In this document: positions 6,378 through 13,988 of the stretch, one piece after another
Layout of the letters: the number at the start of each line of letters is the position of its first letter
Position numbering within the stretch: the first letter of the stretch is position 1
Source of the DNA: JBJHBY01 sp050485745
GTDB lineage: Bacteria; Pseudomonadota; Gammaproteobacteria; Pseudomonadales; CAMLJR01
NCBI GenBank assembly: GCA_050485745.1
Contig: JBJHBY010000070.1
Location: 1-14,760, forward strand
Length of the DNA: 14,760 bases
Reading direction: 5' to 3'
Program-made: the position numbers and the translations under genes
The notes under the pieces: generated by a model
What the model saw: only the letters and a program-made list of their open reading frames with translations
The model's database searches: none
What the model was told of the DNA's origin: nothing

Positions 6378-7669
6378 AACAGATCGTAGGAAATACTCAG
6401 ACCACCGCGCAGCTCGTCGTAGTCCACCCCGCCGCCCTGGCTGCGACGGCGCTCGTCGGCGACGAACAGGCCGACGCGCAGGCGGTCACCGAAGCGATGG
6501 TCGTAGCGCAGGCTGACTTCGTGGATATCGTAGTCATCCCGGGTATTGTCTCCCTGAAAGCTCAGGTCCCTGTACTTGTATCCCAGGGAAAGGTCGGAAA
6601 CCCGGGTGAGGCGGTAGGAAAAACCGGTATTGACTCCGATCTCGGTGTTGTCGGAGGGCTCTTCCTCGTAGTCTTCCCGGTCGTACACGGCAGCGAGGCG
6701 CAGGGTGCAGCGCTCGCACACGCCGACCCAGGTCCACGACAGCTGGGCATTGGTGCGGGTAATTACATCAACACGATCAAAGGTGCCATCAAAATTGCCG
6801 AAGTCCGGCAGCCCCCGATTATTGTTGCCCAGAGAAGAGTCGGTCAGCCGGTGGCCAAGATCCAGTTGCCAGCTGTGACTGCCGGACTGGAACCCGGCCG
6901 TCAGCTCCAGCAGGCCACCGGTGACATCGCGATCGCCGCCACTGCGATCGGCCCGGTTGACACCGCCGCGAACGGTGTAGCTGATCTGGCGGAGAAGGGC
7001 GCTGTAGCCAACAGTGGCGCTGTGATAGTCGTAGTTGTTGGCCGCACTGCTGCGGAAATCAACCCGCGACGTACTGAGATCGACCAGCAGCGTGTCCACC
7101 TCGGAGAAACGATGGGCCCAGGTGAGCTGGCCACCATAGCGCTCGCTGTCCAGGTCACCGCGGCGCTGGTAATTGACCCCGGACCAGAACGCCGAGGCGG
7201 TGAGCGTGTCCACCGGAGTGAGCTGAAAACGATAGGACGGCGTGACGCGGGTGATGTCGCGGTCCTCGCGATTGTCCTGGATATCCACCAGGGCGCGGTC
7301 CTGCAACACGTTGCGACGGCTGTGGGTGACCTCGAGAAAGCCTCGCCCGGCAATCGCTTCCCACATCAGGCGTGCATCGCCCTCAATGGTGGTACGGTCA
7401 TCCTGGGTATCCTGCCGAAAAAAGACCCGCTCGAAGCGATAGCCGAGACCGGTCTGCAGGCGCGGCCCTTCATGTTCGAGACCGACGCGCAGCCAGGTAC
7501 GGCTCTCGACTTCGGAGCGCTGGGAGCCGCCGCTCTTCACCGCATTGTCGGAGTGCTCTGCGGAAGCGCCGACAGTACTGCTGAAGTCCACGGCCTGCGC
7601 TGGCGCCGCCACGCCCAGCAGGGTTGCAGGTAAAACCAGAACACCGGATGCCCAGGCTCGCTTGCGCAC
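6374..7669 (-). CDS. Outer-membrane beta-barrel protein of the exopolysaccharide cluster
   Basis: The 431-aa product starts with a Sec signal peptide (basic MRKR, hydrophobic 9-22, cleavage probably after AQA at 24-26). The mature part is almost entirely alternating polar/hydrophobic beta-strands rich in Tyr, Arg, Asp and Gly, as in outer-membrane barrels. It resembles the family I know as the PEP-CTERM-system-associated outer-membrane protein (TIGR03016-like) and EpsL-type barrels of EPS clusters. The GTG start is supported by AGGGAG (7684-7679) 9 nt upstream. It is the last gene of the cluster, 81 nt after the P-loop gene. Its likely role is to form or support the outer-membrane exit pore, because the Wza-like protein here is too short to span the membrane. 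The stop comes from the REP element, and the C-terminus ends in Leu rather than the aromatic residue usual in barrels. Confidence 0.75.
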   Translation of the reverse strand: MRKRAWASGVLVLPATLLGVAAPAQAVDFSSTVGASAEHSDNAVKSGGSQRSEVESRTWLRVGLEHEGPRLQTGLGYRFERVFFRQDTQDDRTTIEGDARLMWEAIAGRGFLEVTHSRRNVLQDRALVDIQDNREDRDITRVTPSYRFQLTPVDTLTASAFWSGVNYQRRGDLDSERYGGQLTWAHRFSEVDTLLVDLSTSRVDFRSSAANNYDYHSATVGYSALLRQISYTVRGGVNRADRSGGDRDVTGGLLELTAGFQSGSHSWQLDLGHRLTDSSLGNNNRGLPDFGNFDGTFDRVDVITRTNAQLSWTWVGVCERCTLRLAAVYDREDYEEEPSDNTEIGVNTGFSYRLTRVSDLSLGYKYRDLSFQGDNTRDDYDIHEVSLRYDHRFGDRLRVGLFVADERRRSQGGGVDYDELRGGLSISYDLL

Positions 7670-7750
7670 GATTGTCGTCTCCCTGAATAAAGCCGCGCGC
7701 CGCCGGGGTACAGGCCAGCGCTACCCGTGTTATCTGTATTATCAATCCGC

Positions 7751-8500
7751 TCAGTTATTGAAGATCAACCCGGCAAAACGTTCGCGCCCGACTGCGTCGA
7801 TCCCCGACATGACCTGGGAACTGGTCACACGGCCGAAGGGGACGACCAGCACCGAGTAGTCACACAGCTGGGACAGAATACGCGCTTCCGTCGTCGCGGT
7901 CACCGGGGGTACGTCAACCACGATAAAGCGGTCCGGATAACGCTCCTTGAGGCTGGCCACGAGATCCTGCATGCGCGTCGAATTGAAATATTCCGCCGCC
8001 GTCTCGCGAATTGCGCCGGAGGGAATCACCCGCAACCGCGGAATACCGGAGGCATAGATGATGTCCTCCACCCCGAGGCTACTGTCCTCCAGATAATCCG
8101 TGAGCCCGTATTCGGGCTCGGTGGGCAGCAGTTTTGCCGCATAGGGATCATACAGATTGCAGTCGATATACAGCGCTGTCTTGCGCTCATCGAGGGCAAA
8201 GGCCGCCGCAATGTTGATGGCTGTGAAACTGGAGCCGCCACCGTCGCCGACCGAACTGACCATGAGCACGAAATTGTCCTGCCCGGCCTTATGCAGCAAT
8301 TTGGTGCGGATCTCGCGGAAAGTATTGAGCACCTCACGCTGTGGCATGCCCGGATAGATGATCTTGCGCTCGGTCAACTCCTCCTGGGACAGCAACATGA
8401 CTTCGGCCATGTTGCGAATTGACGCTGCCGCCTGGTCCCGTTCACCGCGCCTGCGCAGGTGTTCCGCGCTTGCCCTCCCCTCACCGTTCGCCAAGATCAC
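7751..8500 (-). CDS. CpsD/BY-kinase-like P-loop protein with degenerate Walker A (probable pseudokinase)
   Basis: The 249-aa protein has the fold order of bacterial tyrosine autokinases that pair with Wzz proteins, and resembles the PEP-CTERM-associated subfamily (TIGR03018-like). It has an N-terminal FREIRTKLL motif (61-69), a P-loop region at 85-94, a Walker A' region (YIDCN, 111-115) and Walker B (VVDVPP, 194-199). The P-loop reads GDGGGSSFT where active kinases have GEGKSFT: Ser90 replaces the catalytic lysine. The second acidic residue of Walker A' is Asn115. The protein ends GLIFNN with no Tyr-rich tail to phosphorylate. It therefore probably binds nucleotide poorly or not at all and may serve as a structural regulator of the chain-length protein. 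The start is uncertain: GTG at 8500 overlaps the upstream stop, but TTG at 8494 is better placed relative to the SD. It could also be a conserved lysine-free subfamily rather than decay. Confidence 0.82.
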   Translation of the reverse strand: MILANGEGRASAEHLRRRGERDQAAASIRNMAEVMLLSQEELTERKIIYPGMPQREVLNTFREIRTKLLHKAGQDNFVLMVSSVGDGGGSSFTAINIAAAFALDERKTALYIDCNLYDPYAAKLLPTEPEYGLTDYLEDSSLGVEDIIYASGIPRLRVIPSGAIRETAAEYFNSTRMQDLVASLKERYPDRFIVVDVPPVTATTEARILSQLCDYSVLVVPFGRVTSSQVMSGIDAVGRERFAGLIFNN

Positions 8501-8504
8501 CTCC
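8495..8504 (-). promoter_or_regulatory. Full-length Shine-Dalgarno spanning the upstream stop codon
   Basis: GGAGGTGATC (8504-8495) is the exact complement of the 3' end of a typical 16S rRNA. It contains the TGA stop of the chain-length gene (8499-8497) and the candidate GTG start of the kinase-like gene (8500-8498). GGAGG is 5 nt from TTG at 8494-8492 but directly abuts the GTG, so TTG is the more plausible initiator (247 aa). It implies strong, coupled re-initiation. Confidence 0.55.
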
Positions 8505-10050
8505 CCAGTAACTGTCGCAGGTCGAGGGTGCCGGTCAGATGCCCGAGGCCGATCCCTGTATAGGCTGCTCCCGCCACCAGCACCACCAGCGCCAGCAATA
8601 TCACGTCAGTCCTGAATATGCGCTTGCCGATCGGCGTATTGATATGCGGCACCACACCGAGAATTTCGACGTCCTCCGGCAACTGGTTTGCCAGAAGGTT
8701 GGGGGAGCGCACCCGCGGATCGAGCACCACGAAGGCCACGACGAGGCCCAGGGATACCGCCAGACCCGCCAGCGGACCCAACATGAAGAAGTGCACGAAC
8801 TGGAACCCGGAGGGTTGCAGCGGGAAGCGGGCAGGCTCCTGGATCTTGTAGGAAACGCCCTGCCCCTCGATGTCCAGGGTCATGGACAGTCGCGCCTTCT
8901 CGCGCCGCTCCAGCATTTCTTCGTAGATCTGCTTGGTGACGTCGTAATCCCGGGTCAACTCGGAGAGCTCGGCCTCCTTTGCCGCCACCAGACCCGCACG
9001 CTGATGCTCTTCGTCCAGCAGGCGTTCCAGGGCGCGCAGGCGGTTATTCATGGTCTGCAACTCGACCTCGGCGTTCGCAGCCTGCTTGCGCAACTCCTCG
9101 TACAGCGGGTTTTCCTGCGGACCACCAATGCCCGAACCCAGGCCGGGCTGCGGCTGGGCGTCGACGTTCTCGATAGCGATTTCCAGCTCGAGGATCTGGT
9201 CCTTCAGGGAAATGACATCAGGGTGCGTGTCGCGATAGCTGAGGCGCAGGGTATCAAGCTGCACCTGCAGCGCATTGACTCTCTCGCGCAGACTGTCAAT
9301 GCGTCCCCGGCTGGCAAGGTAACGCGACTCGGTGCGCAGCTGCTCTTCCACCGAGCGCTTGCGCGCGCTCATTTCATCGATGCGCAGCTTCAGATCCTCG
9401 ATCTGCGCTCGCAGCTGGTTGGTACGCTGGGCGACCGAGCCCTCGCTGATGAACAGGTTGCGGGTGCGAAAATCCTTCAGCCTCTCCTCCGCCATTTCCA
9501 GCTGACGCTTGTAGGAGCGCACCTGCTCGTCGATGAATTCAAAAGCGCCGCGCGACTCCTGGCGCCGGCGTTCGGCCGCATCCTCGATGAACACATCAAC
9601 CACGGTATTCAGCACCCGGAAGGAACGGTCCGGATCCGAGTCGCGGTAGCCCACAGAAAAATAGTTGCTGCGACGCCCCTGTTCGGCAATCGAGATGCGA
9701 TTGCGCAAACCGGAAATAATACTTTCCTGGGTGTCCACCGGCTCCGTGCCGGTGATCAACCCCGACTTGCGCGCGACCTGCTCGATGATCACACGGGTGT
9801 AGATGCGCTCCCGCGCCTGCTCGGAGCGGTCGATGCTGGTGACCTCGGCACGCCCACGCAACAGCGGCTCGATGATGTTGGTGACATCCGCGTAGAGGAT
9901 CGCCCGGGTGTCGTAGGTCTTCGGCCACTGCATGCCCACGGCCAGGACCCCGAAAGACACCAGCAGCAGAATGGCGACCACCAGGGCCTTGAAGCGAATC
10001 AGCTCACGGATAACCGCGCGCAGAAGATCCGTGATGAATGAGCCGTCCAT
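8497..10050 (-). CDS. Wzz-type polysaccharide chain-length determinant (PEP-CTERM-locus subfamily-like)
   Basis: This inner-membrane polysaccharide co-polymerase sets polymer length and bridges polymerase and export. The 517-aa protein has a TM helix at about 22-40 and a Wzz-type periplasmic domain. A long coiled-coil region follows (about 165-300 and 330-410, heavily charged with Arg/Glu/Leu), then the GNVR-like proline segment ARFPLQPSGF just before TM2 (about 420-443). A cytoplasmic stretch (445-480) and a third helix (481-500) complete it. The extra C-terminal helix fits the PEP-CTERM-locus subfamily (TIGR03007-like). The cytoplasmic stretch is where the partner kinase is normally contacted, matching the kinase-like gene immediately downstream. 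The ATG at 10050 has GAGG (10057-10054) 3 nt upstream. It lies 16 nt after the Wza-like gene. Confidence 0.9.
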   Translation of the reverse strand: MDGSFITDLLRAVIRELIRFKALVVAILLLVSFGVLAVGMQWPKTYDTRAILYADVTNIIEPLLRGRAEVTSIDRSEQARERIYTRVIIEQVARKSGLITGTEPVDTQESIISGLRNRISIAEQGRRSNYFSVGYRDSDPDRSFRVLNTVVDVFIEDAAERRRQESRGAFEFIDEQVRSYKRQLEMAEERLKDFRTRNLFISEGSVAQRTNQLRAQIEDLKLRIDEMSARKRSVEEQLRTESRYLASRGRIDSLRERVNALQVQLDTLRLSYRDTHPDVISLKDQILELEIAIENVDAQPQPGLGSGIGGPQENPLYEELRKQAANAEVELQTMNNRLRALERLLDEEHQRAGLVAAKEAELSELTRDYDVTKQIYEEMLERREKARLSMTLDIEGQGVSYKIQEPARFPLQPSGFQFVHFFMLGPLAGLAVSLGLVVAFVVLDPRVRSPNLLANQLPEDVEILGVVPHINTPIGKRIFRTDVILLALVVLVAGAAYTGIGLGHLTGTLDLRQLLGR

Positions 10051-10066
10051 AATACCTCGGCCAGCC

Positions 10067-10681
10067 TCAGAAACGACGTTCGGGAACGGTCACGATGTCC
10101 GAGGGCAACAGTGTGTAGTTGGTCTCCAGCCTGCCATTGCGAAGAATGTCATTGAGACGCACGGGATAAACCTTGACCTCTCCCGCCTCATGGCGGTAAA
10201 GGACCGCCCGGTTGGCGGCGGCAAACTCATTCGGCCCGCCGGCCATCAGCACAAGATCAAGAACCGTCATACCCTTGCGATAGGGCATCGACATCGGGCT
10301 GCCAACCGCACCGGTAACGCGCACACGGTGCTGGAAGTCGCTGCTCGAAGGGTTGGTCACAATGACCGTCACCTGCGGGTTGCGAATGTATTCCTCGAGT
10401 TTGCCGGTGATGTTGTGGGCCAACTCCTCGGCGGTGCGGTCTGCGGCCATGACATCACCGACCAGCGGCATGGAAATCTTGCCATCCGGGCGCACCGGAA
10501 CCTCGGCGGACAGGTTGTCGTTGCGCCAGACGCTGATGCGCAGGTTGTCACCCACTCCGATGCGGTACTCCTCGATACTGAAATCCAGCGCCTGCGCCGG
10601 GGCACCGGGGCTGAGGGTGGGAGCCGGTGCGCAACCGACGAGCAGCAGTGTCATGGAAAGGAGCGAGATCAATGCCTTCAT
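10067..10681 (-). CDS. Short Wza-like polysaccharide export lipoprotein
   Basis: The 204-aa product has a lipoprotein signal with lipobox LVGC (lipidated Cys17). A polysaccharide export domain follows at about 37-110 (YRIGVGDNLRISVW; VRPDGKISMPLVGDV), then one SLBB domain at about 118-172. It belongs to the short export proteins seen in exosortase-associated clusters (TIGR03027-like). E. coli Wza is about 380 aa, with more ring domains and a C-terminal amphipathic helix that forms its outer-membrane pore. This protein ends shortly after the SLBB domain and lacks that helix. It probably forms a periplasmic ring attached by lipid to the outer membrane and needs the barrel protein of this cluster for exit. 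The ATG at 10681 is preceded by AAGGG 8 nt upstream. The chain-length gene follows closely. Confidence 0.9.
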   Translation of the reverse strand: MKALISLLSMTLLLVGCAPAPTLSPGAPAQALDFSIEEYRIGVGDNLRISVWRNDNLSAEVPVRPDGKISMPLVGDVMAADRTAEELAHNITGKLEEYIRNPQVTVIVTNPSSSDFQHRVRVTGAVGSPMSMPYRKGMTVLDLVLMAGGPNEFAAANRAVLYRHEAGEVKVYPVRLNDILRNGRLETNYTLLPSDIVTVPERRF

Positions 10682-10752
10682 GGTATCTACCCTTGTCCTG
10701 CAATTCGTTCCGGAGAAGCACGCCTGCCACCCGTGACAATCCCGGGGCGGGG

Positions 10753-12171
10753 CTAGCGAACCCCCTTGCCCAGGAGGATGACCTCGACCGTCTGCACAAC
10801 GATGACGAGGTCCAGGAGGATGCTGTGGTTCTTGGTGTAATAAAGGTCGTAGCGGAGCTTCTGGGCGGCATCCTCCACCGAAGCCCCGTAGGGGTATTTT
10901 AGCTGGGCCCAGCCCATAAGGCCCGGTTTGACCCTGTGCCGCGCCTCATAATAGGGGATTTTTTGCACCAAGTCACATACGAACTCGGGCCGCTCCGGGC
11001 GCGGACCCACAAAGCTCATGTCACCTTTCAGCACGTTGTAGAGCTGCGGCAGCTCATCAATGCGGGTATTGCGAATGAAGTGCCCGACCCGGGTAATACG
11101 GTCGTCATTTTCCCGCGCCCAGACCGCTCCGCCCTTCTCGGCGTCCTGCACCATGCTGCGAAACTTGAGCAGCTCGAAGGGTCGACCATTGAGCCCCGTG
11201 CGCACCTGACGGTAAAGCACGGGTCGCCCGGTCTCCAGCAGGATCGCCAGGACGGCGAACAGCATCAGTGGCCAGGTCAACGCCAGCAGTGCAAGACTGA
11301 TGACGATATCGAACACTCGCTTGGCCGCATCCCGGCTCTGGCTGTAGCGGAAGCCATCGGAGAACAACATCCAGCCCGGGTGCAACAGGTCCAGCTCGAT
11401 ACGGCCGGTCTCGCGCTCACAGAAGTTGATCGCCTCGATCACATTGATGCCGGCCAGCTTGCAATCCAGCAGTTCCTCGAGGGGAAATACCGCGCCCTCG
11501 GCACGCCGGCGCTCGTCCATGACCACCACGATCTCGCTGACGCGTTGCCGCTGCGCCAGACTCAGGAGCTCGCCGCGCTCCGGCTCGGGCAGCAGACGCT
11601 CCGGAACCACCACCACCTCAGCCTGCCCCGCGGGCAGACAGCCCACGATCTCGACTCCGAGTTGCCCACCATCGCGCTGCAGGGTGTCCAGCAACTGCTG
11701 CGCGCGCTCGCCGGCGCCGAGAAACAACACACGCCGGCGCAGGCGGTCGACGCCCACCAGACCAAAGAACAGCACCCGCGCCAGCAACACCAGCACAAGA
11801 CTGGCCAGCACGGCGATAAACAGCACGCCACGCCCGAGATAGAGAGGAGGAAACAGATAGTAGACAACCGTCAGCGCGGCGCTGCCCAGCAGGCAGTAGC
11901 TGACCACCGTGCGCACCGTCATACTGACGAAGCCCTCGCGCACACGGGACTGATAAACCCCCATCGCCATGGTGCAGGCGAGCATCACCAGGGCGAAGAT
12001 GAGCGCACGCAGGAACCAGTCACTGCCCAGCGATATCTCGTCCAGGATGCCGGGGCCGAAACGCAGGTAAAAACCTGTGTAGGCCGCGACCAGCAGCAGC
12101 CCGAGCTCGATGGCACCCAGCACCAGATACGGGGTCTGAATGTAATGATTGAACAGCCGATTATGTGCCAC
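10753..12171 (-). CDS. Polyprenyl-phosphate sugar-1-phosphate transferase (initiating EPS transferase)
   Basis: This inner-membrane enzyme moves a sugar-1-phosphate from a UDP-sugar to undecaprenyl phosphate, the first committed step of glycan assembly. It has several N-terminal TM helices, a nucleotide-binding-like middle domain (LGAGERAQQLLDTL) and a C-terminal bacterial sugar transferase domain. The motifs KFRSM (from Lys336), DELPQLYNVLKGDMSFVGPRP (from Asp372) and KPGLMGWAQ are intact. The whole resembles the WbaP/EpsB type linked to PEP-CTERM loci (TIGR03013/TIGR03025-like). I chose GTG at 12171 (472 aa, MAHNRLFNHYIQTP). The open frame extends 17 codons to a TTG at 12222, but those residues do not look like the family N-terminus. 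It is the first gene of the minus-strand cluster, 71 nt before the Wza-like gene. The sugar cannot be read from sequence. Confidence 0.92.
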   Translation of the reverse strand: MAHNRLFNHYIQTPYLVLGAIELGLLLVAAYTGFYLRFGPGILDEISLGSDWFLRALIFALVMLACTMAMGVYQSRVREGFVSMTVRTVVSYCLLGSAALTVVYYLFPPLYLGRGVLFIAVLASLVLVLLARVLFFGLVGVDRLRRRVLFLGAGERAQQLLDTLQRDGGQLGVEIVGCLPAGQAEVVVVPERLLPEPERGELLSLAQRQRVSEIVVVMDERRRAEGAVFPLEELLDCKLAGINVIEAINFCERETGRIELDLLHPGWMLFSDGFRYSQSRDAAKRVFDIVISLALLALTWPLMLFAVLAILLETGRPVLYRQVRTGLNGRPFELLKFRSMVQDAEKGGAVWARENDDRITRVGHFIRNTRIDELPQLYNVLKGDMSFVGPRPERPEFVCDLVQKIPYYEARHRVKPGLMGWAQLKYPYGASVEDAAQKLRYDLYYTKNHSILLDLVIVVQTVEVILLGKGVR

Positions 12172-12235
12172 GCAGGTCTCGCAGGCAGGAAGCAATCGAT
12201 ACCACAACAGGCGATGCCACAAGGCACCGGAGCCT

Positions 12236-12241
12236 AGTATA
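12236..12241 (-). promoter_or_regulatory. Candidate -10 box for the exopolysaccharide cluster
   Basis: TATACT (12241-12236, minus strand) matches five of six bases of the sigma70 -10 consensus and would start transcription about 58 nt before the GTG at 12171. No convincing -35 lies 16-18 nt upstream, so an activator or a different sigma factor may be needed. The site sits in the inverted repeat TAGT-ATAG-ACTA (12235-12246), and TATAGA on the plus strand (12238-12243) could serve pgi. The divergent promoters may therefore overlap. Confidence 0.3.
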
Positions 12242-12258
12242 GACTATGGTTTCATGCA

Positions 12259-12305
12259 GGATGGCATGGTGGGCGACGAATGCCCGACGACGACGAATGC
12301 CATCC
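12259..12305 (+). other. Potential stem-loop leader structure upstream of pgi
   Basis: GGATGGCAT (12259-12267) pairs perfectly with ATGCCATCC (12297-12305). Nested inside, GGGC (12271-12274) pairs with GCCC (12282-12285). The segment also contains an 11-bp direct repeat CGACGAATGCC (12274-12284 and 12291-12301). It ends 24 nt before the pgi start, so it would be in the pgi 5' UTR and could affect translation or RNA stability. No known riboswitch class is recognised. Confidence 0.35.
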
Positions 12306-12329
12306 ACTGACCCGGGATGCAGACGTTTC

Positions 12330-13988
12330 GTGAACCAGCCCCTCGGACAATCCCCGCCCTGGCGACAACTGCAGGCACTGGCGCAGTCCTCCGCCGACCG
12401 GGCACTGCCGGACCTGTTCCGGGCGGATGCCCGTCGCTGTGAACGCTTTTCTCATGAGGTGGCAGGCCTGTGGGTGGACAGCTCGCGCCAGCGCGTCGAC
12501 GCCCCCATCCGCGAGGCGCTACAGGCACTGGCGCGGGAGCGCCGGCTTGAAGAGGCCATCGCGGCGCTGTCCCGTGGCGACCTGGTCAATAACACCGAAG
12601 GGCGGGCCGCGCGTCACATGGATCTGCGCTGCCTTTCCGGCGACCATGACCGCACCGGTATCGAGGCAGTCGACAGCGCCCTGGCACGCATGCAGGCGCT
12701 CTGCACAGCCGTCACCGAAGGCACCCTGACCGGCTTCGACGCACGCGCCATGCGCAGCATTGTCAACCTCGGCATTGGCGGCTCCGACCTGGGTCCACGC
12801 CTGGTCTGCGACGCACTGCCGGGCAGCCCCGCCGCGCCGCAGGCTCGCTTTGCCGCCAACCTGGACGGCCACGATCTGGACGAAGCCCTGGCAGGGCTGG
12901 ACCCCGCGACCACCCTGTTTATCGTCACCAGCAAGTCCTTCGGCACTGAAGAGACCCTGGCCAATATGGCCCGCGCCCGCGCCTGGCTGAGCGCCGCGGG
13001 CTGTCCGGGCCAGCATTTGCCCCGCCACTTCGTTGCCGTCACCGCCAACCCGGAGCGGGCACGCGCCGAGACCGGCCTCGGGGAGGACCGTATCCTGCCC
13101 TTCGGCGAGTGGGTCGGGGGTCGCTTCTCCCTGTGGTCCGCGGCCGGGCTCGCCATCGCCCTGACCCGCGGCTGGCAAAGCTTCACCGCCCTGCTGCGCG
13201 GCGCCGCGGCCATGGACCGGCACTATCGGGAAACCACCATTGAGCACAACCTGCCCGCGTGGCTGGCACTGCTGGACGTGTGGAATGTCAATTTTCTGGG
13301 CGCGGGATCCATCGCCGTATTGCCCTACGCCCACCGTCTGCGGCGCTTGCCCGACTACCTGCAGCAACTGGCCATGGAGAGCAACGGCAAGCGCGTCACC
13401 CGGGATGGCCAACCCGCGCCCTGTGCCACCGGCCCGGTGTTCTGGGGCTCGGCAGGCACCATCGGCCAGCACTCCTTCCACCAGTTGCTGCACCAGGGCA
13501 CCGACCTGATTCCCGCGGAATTCATCCTGCCACTGAAGGACCCCGCACCCGGGCACCAGGGCCTCGTCGCCCACTGCCTGAGCCAGGCCCTGGCCATGAT
13601 GTCCGGGGAGCATGGTGCTGCACTGCAGGCGCGGCTGCGCGAGGATGGCCTCAGCGATACCGACATCGAACGCCTGCAACCACACCTGGAGGTGCCGGGC
13701 AGCCGCCCCTGCACGCTGATCACCCTGCCACAGCTGGACGCCTGGCACCTGGGCGCACTGCTGGCGCTTTATGAGCACCGTGTCCACGCCGCGAGTGTGA
13801 TCTGGGGCATCAACGCCTTTGATCAATGGGGCGTGGAACTTGGCAAGCGTATCAGCCGGCGCCTGCGCCCCCTGCTGGAATACCCTGCGGCGGCCGATGA
13901 TGATCTCGACCCCGCCACTCGTGAGGCTATCGCCCGCTACCACCGGGCCCAATCCAACCACCACCCTGATCAGGACACACCGGAATGA
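12330..13988 (+). CDS. pgi: Glucose-6-phosphate isomerase
   Basis: This cytosolic enzyme interconverts glucose-6-phosphate and fructose-6-phosphate, linking glycolysis to sugar-nucleotide supply. The 552-aa product matches the family length (E. coli 549 aa). Both family signatures are present, WVGGRFSLWSAAGL (from Trp261) and INAFDQWGVELGK. So are the residues expected for catalysis by alignment: Glu350 in MESNGKRV, His381 in TIGQHSFHQ, and Lys506 in the second signature. I chose GTG at 12330 because the protein then begins MNQPLGQSPPWRQLQAL, as in other Pgi proteins. ATGs at 12246 and 12294 add an Arg-rich stretch unlike the family and lie in the promoter/leader region. No strong SD precedes the GTG. 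The stop overlaps the next gene by ATGA, so this copy is co-expressed with sugar-nucleotide synthesis. Confidence 0.95.
   Translation: MNQPLGQSPPWRQLQALAQSSADRALPDLFRADARRCERFSHEVAGLWVDSSRQRVDAPIREALQALARERRLEEAIAALSRGDLVNNTEGRAARHMDLRCLSGDHDRTGIEAVDSALARMQALCTAVTEGTLTGFDARAMRSIVNLGIGGSDLGPRLVCDALPGSPAAPQARFAANLDGHDLDEALAGLDPATTLFIVTSKSFGTEETLANMARARAWLSAAGCPGQHLPRHFVAVTANPERARAETGLGEDRILPFGEWVGGRFSLWSAAGLAIALTRGWQSFTALLRGAAAMDRHYRETTIEHNLPAWLALLDVWNVNFLGAGSIAVLPYAHRLRRLPDYLQQLAMESNGKRVTRDGQPAPCATGPVFWGSAGTIGQHSFHQLLHQGTDLIPAEFILPLKDPAPGHQGLVAHCLSQALAMMSGEHGAALQARLREDGLSDTDIERLQPHLEVPGSRPCTLITLPQLDAWHLGALLALYEHRVHAASVIWGINAFDQWGVELGKRISRRLRPLLEYPAAADDDLDPATREAIARYHRAQSNHHPDQDTPE

Noticed and set aside
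6497..7633. 378-aa plus-strand open frame opposite the beta-barrel gene
   Set aside because: Its composition is Val/Ala/Gly-rich without motifs. The minus-strand frame has a signal peptide, an SD and beta-barrel strand patterning.
8539..10041. 500-aa plus-strand open frame opposite the chain-length gene
   Set aside because: It is fully antisense to a well-supported Wzz protein, rich in His, Gln, Arg and Leu with no recognisable motif, and has no SD. It arises from GC-biased third positions.
10682..10752. 71-bp gap between the sugar transferase and Wza-like genes checked for a terminator or promoter
   Set aside because: There is no stable hairpin with a T-run and no paired -35/-10. It is treated as an intra-operon spacer with the Wza-like SD.
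10936..12237. 433-aa plus-strand open frame opposite the sugar transferase
   Set aside because: It is Gln/His/Arg-rich and has no motif. The opposite strand carries all sugar transferase motifs.
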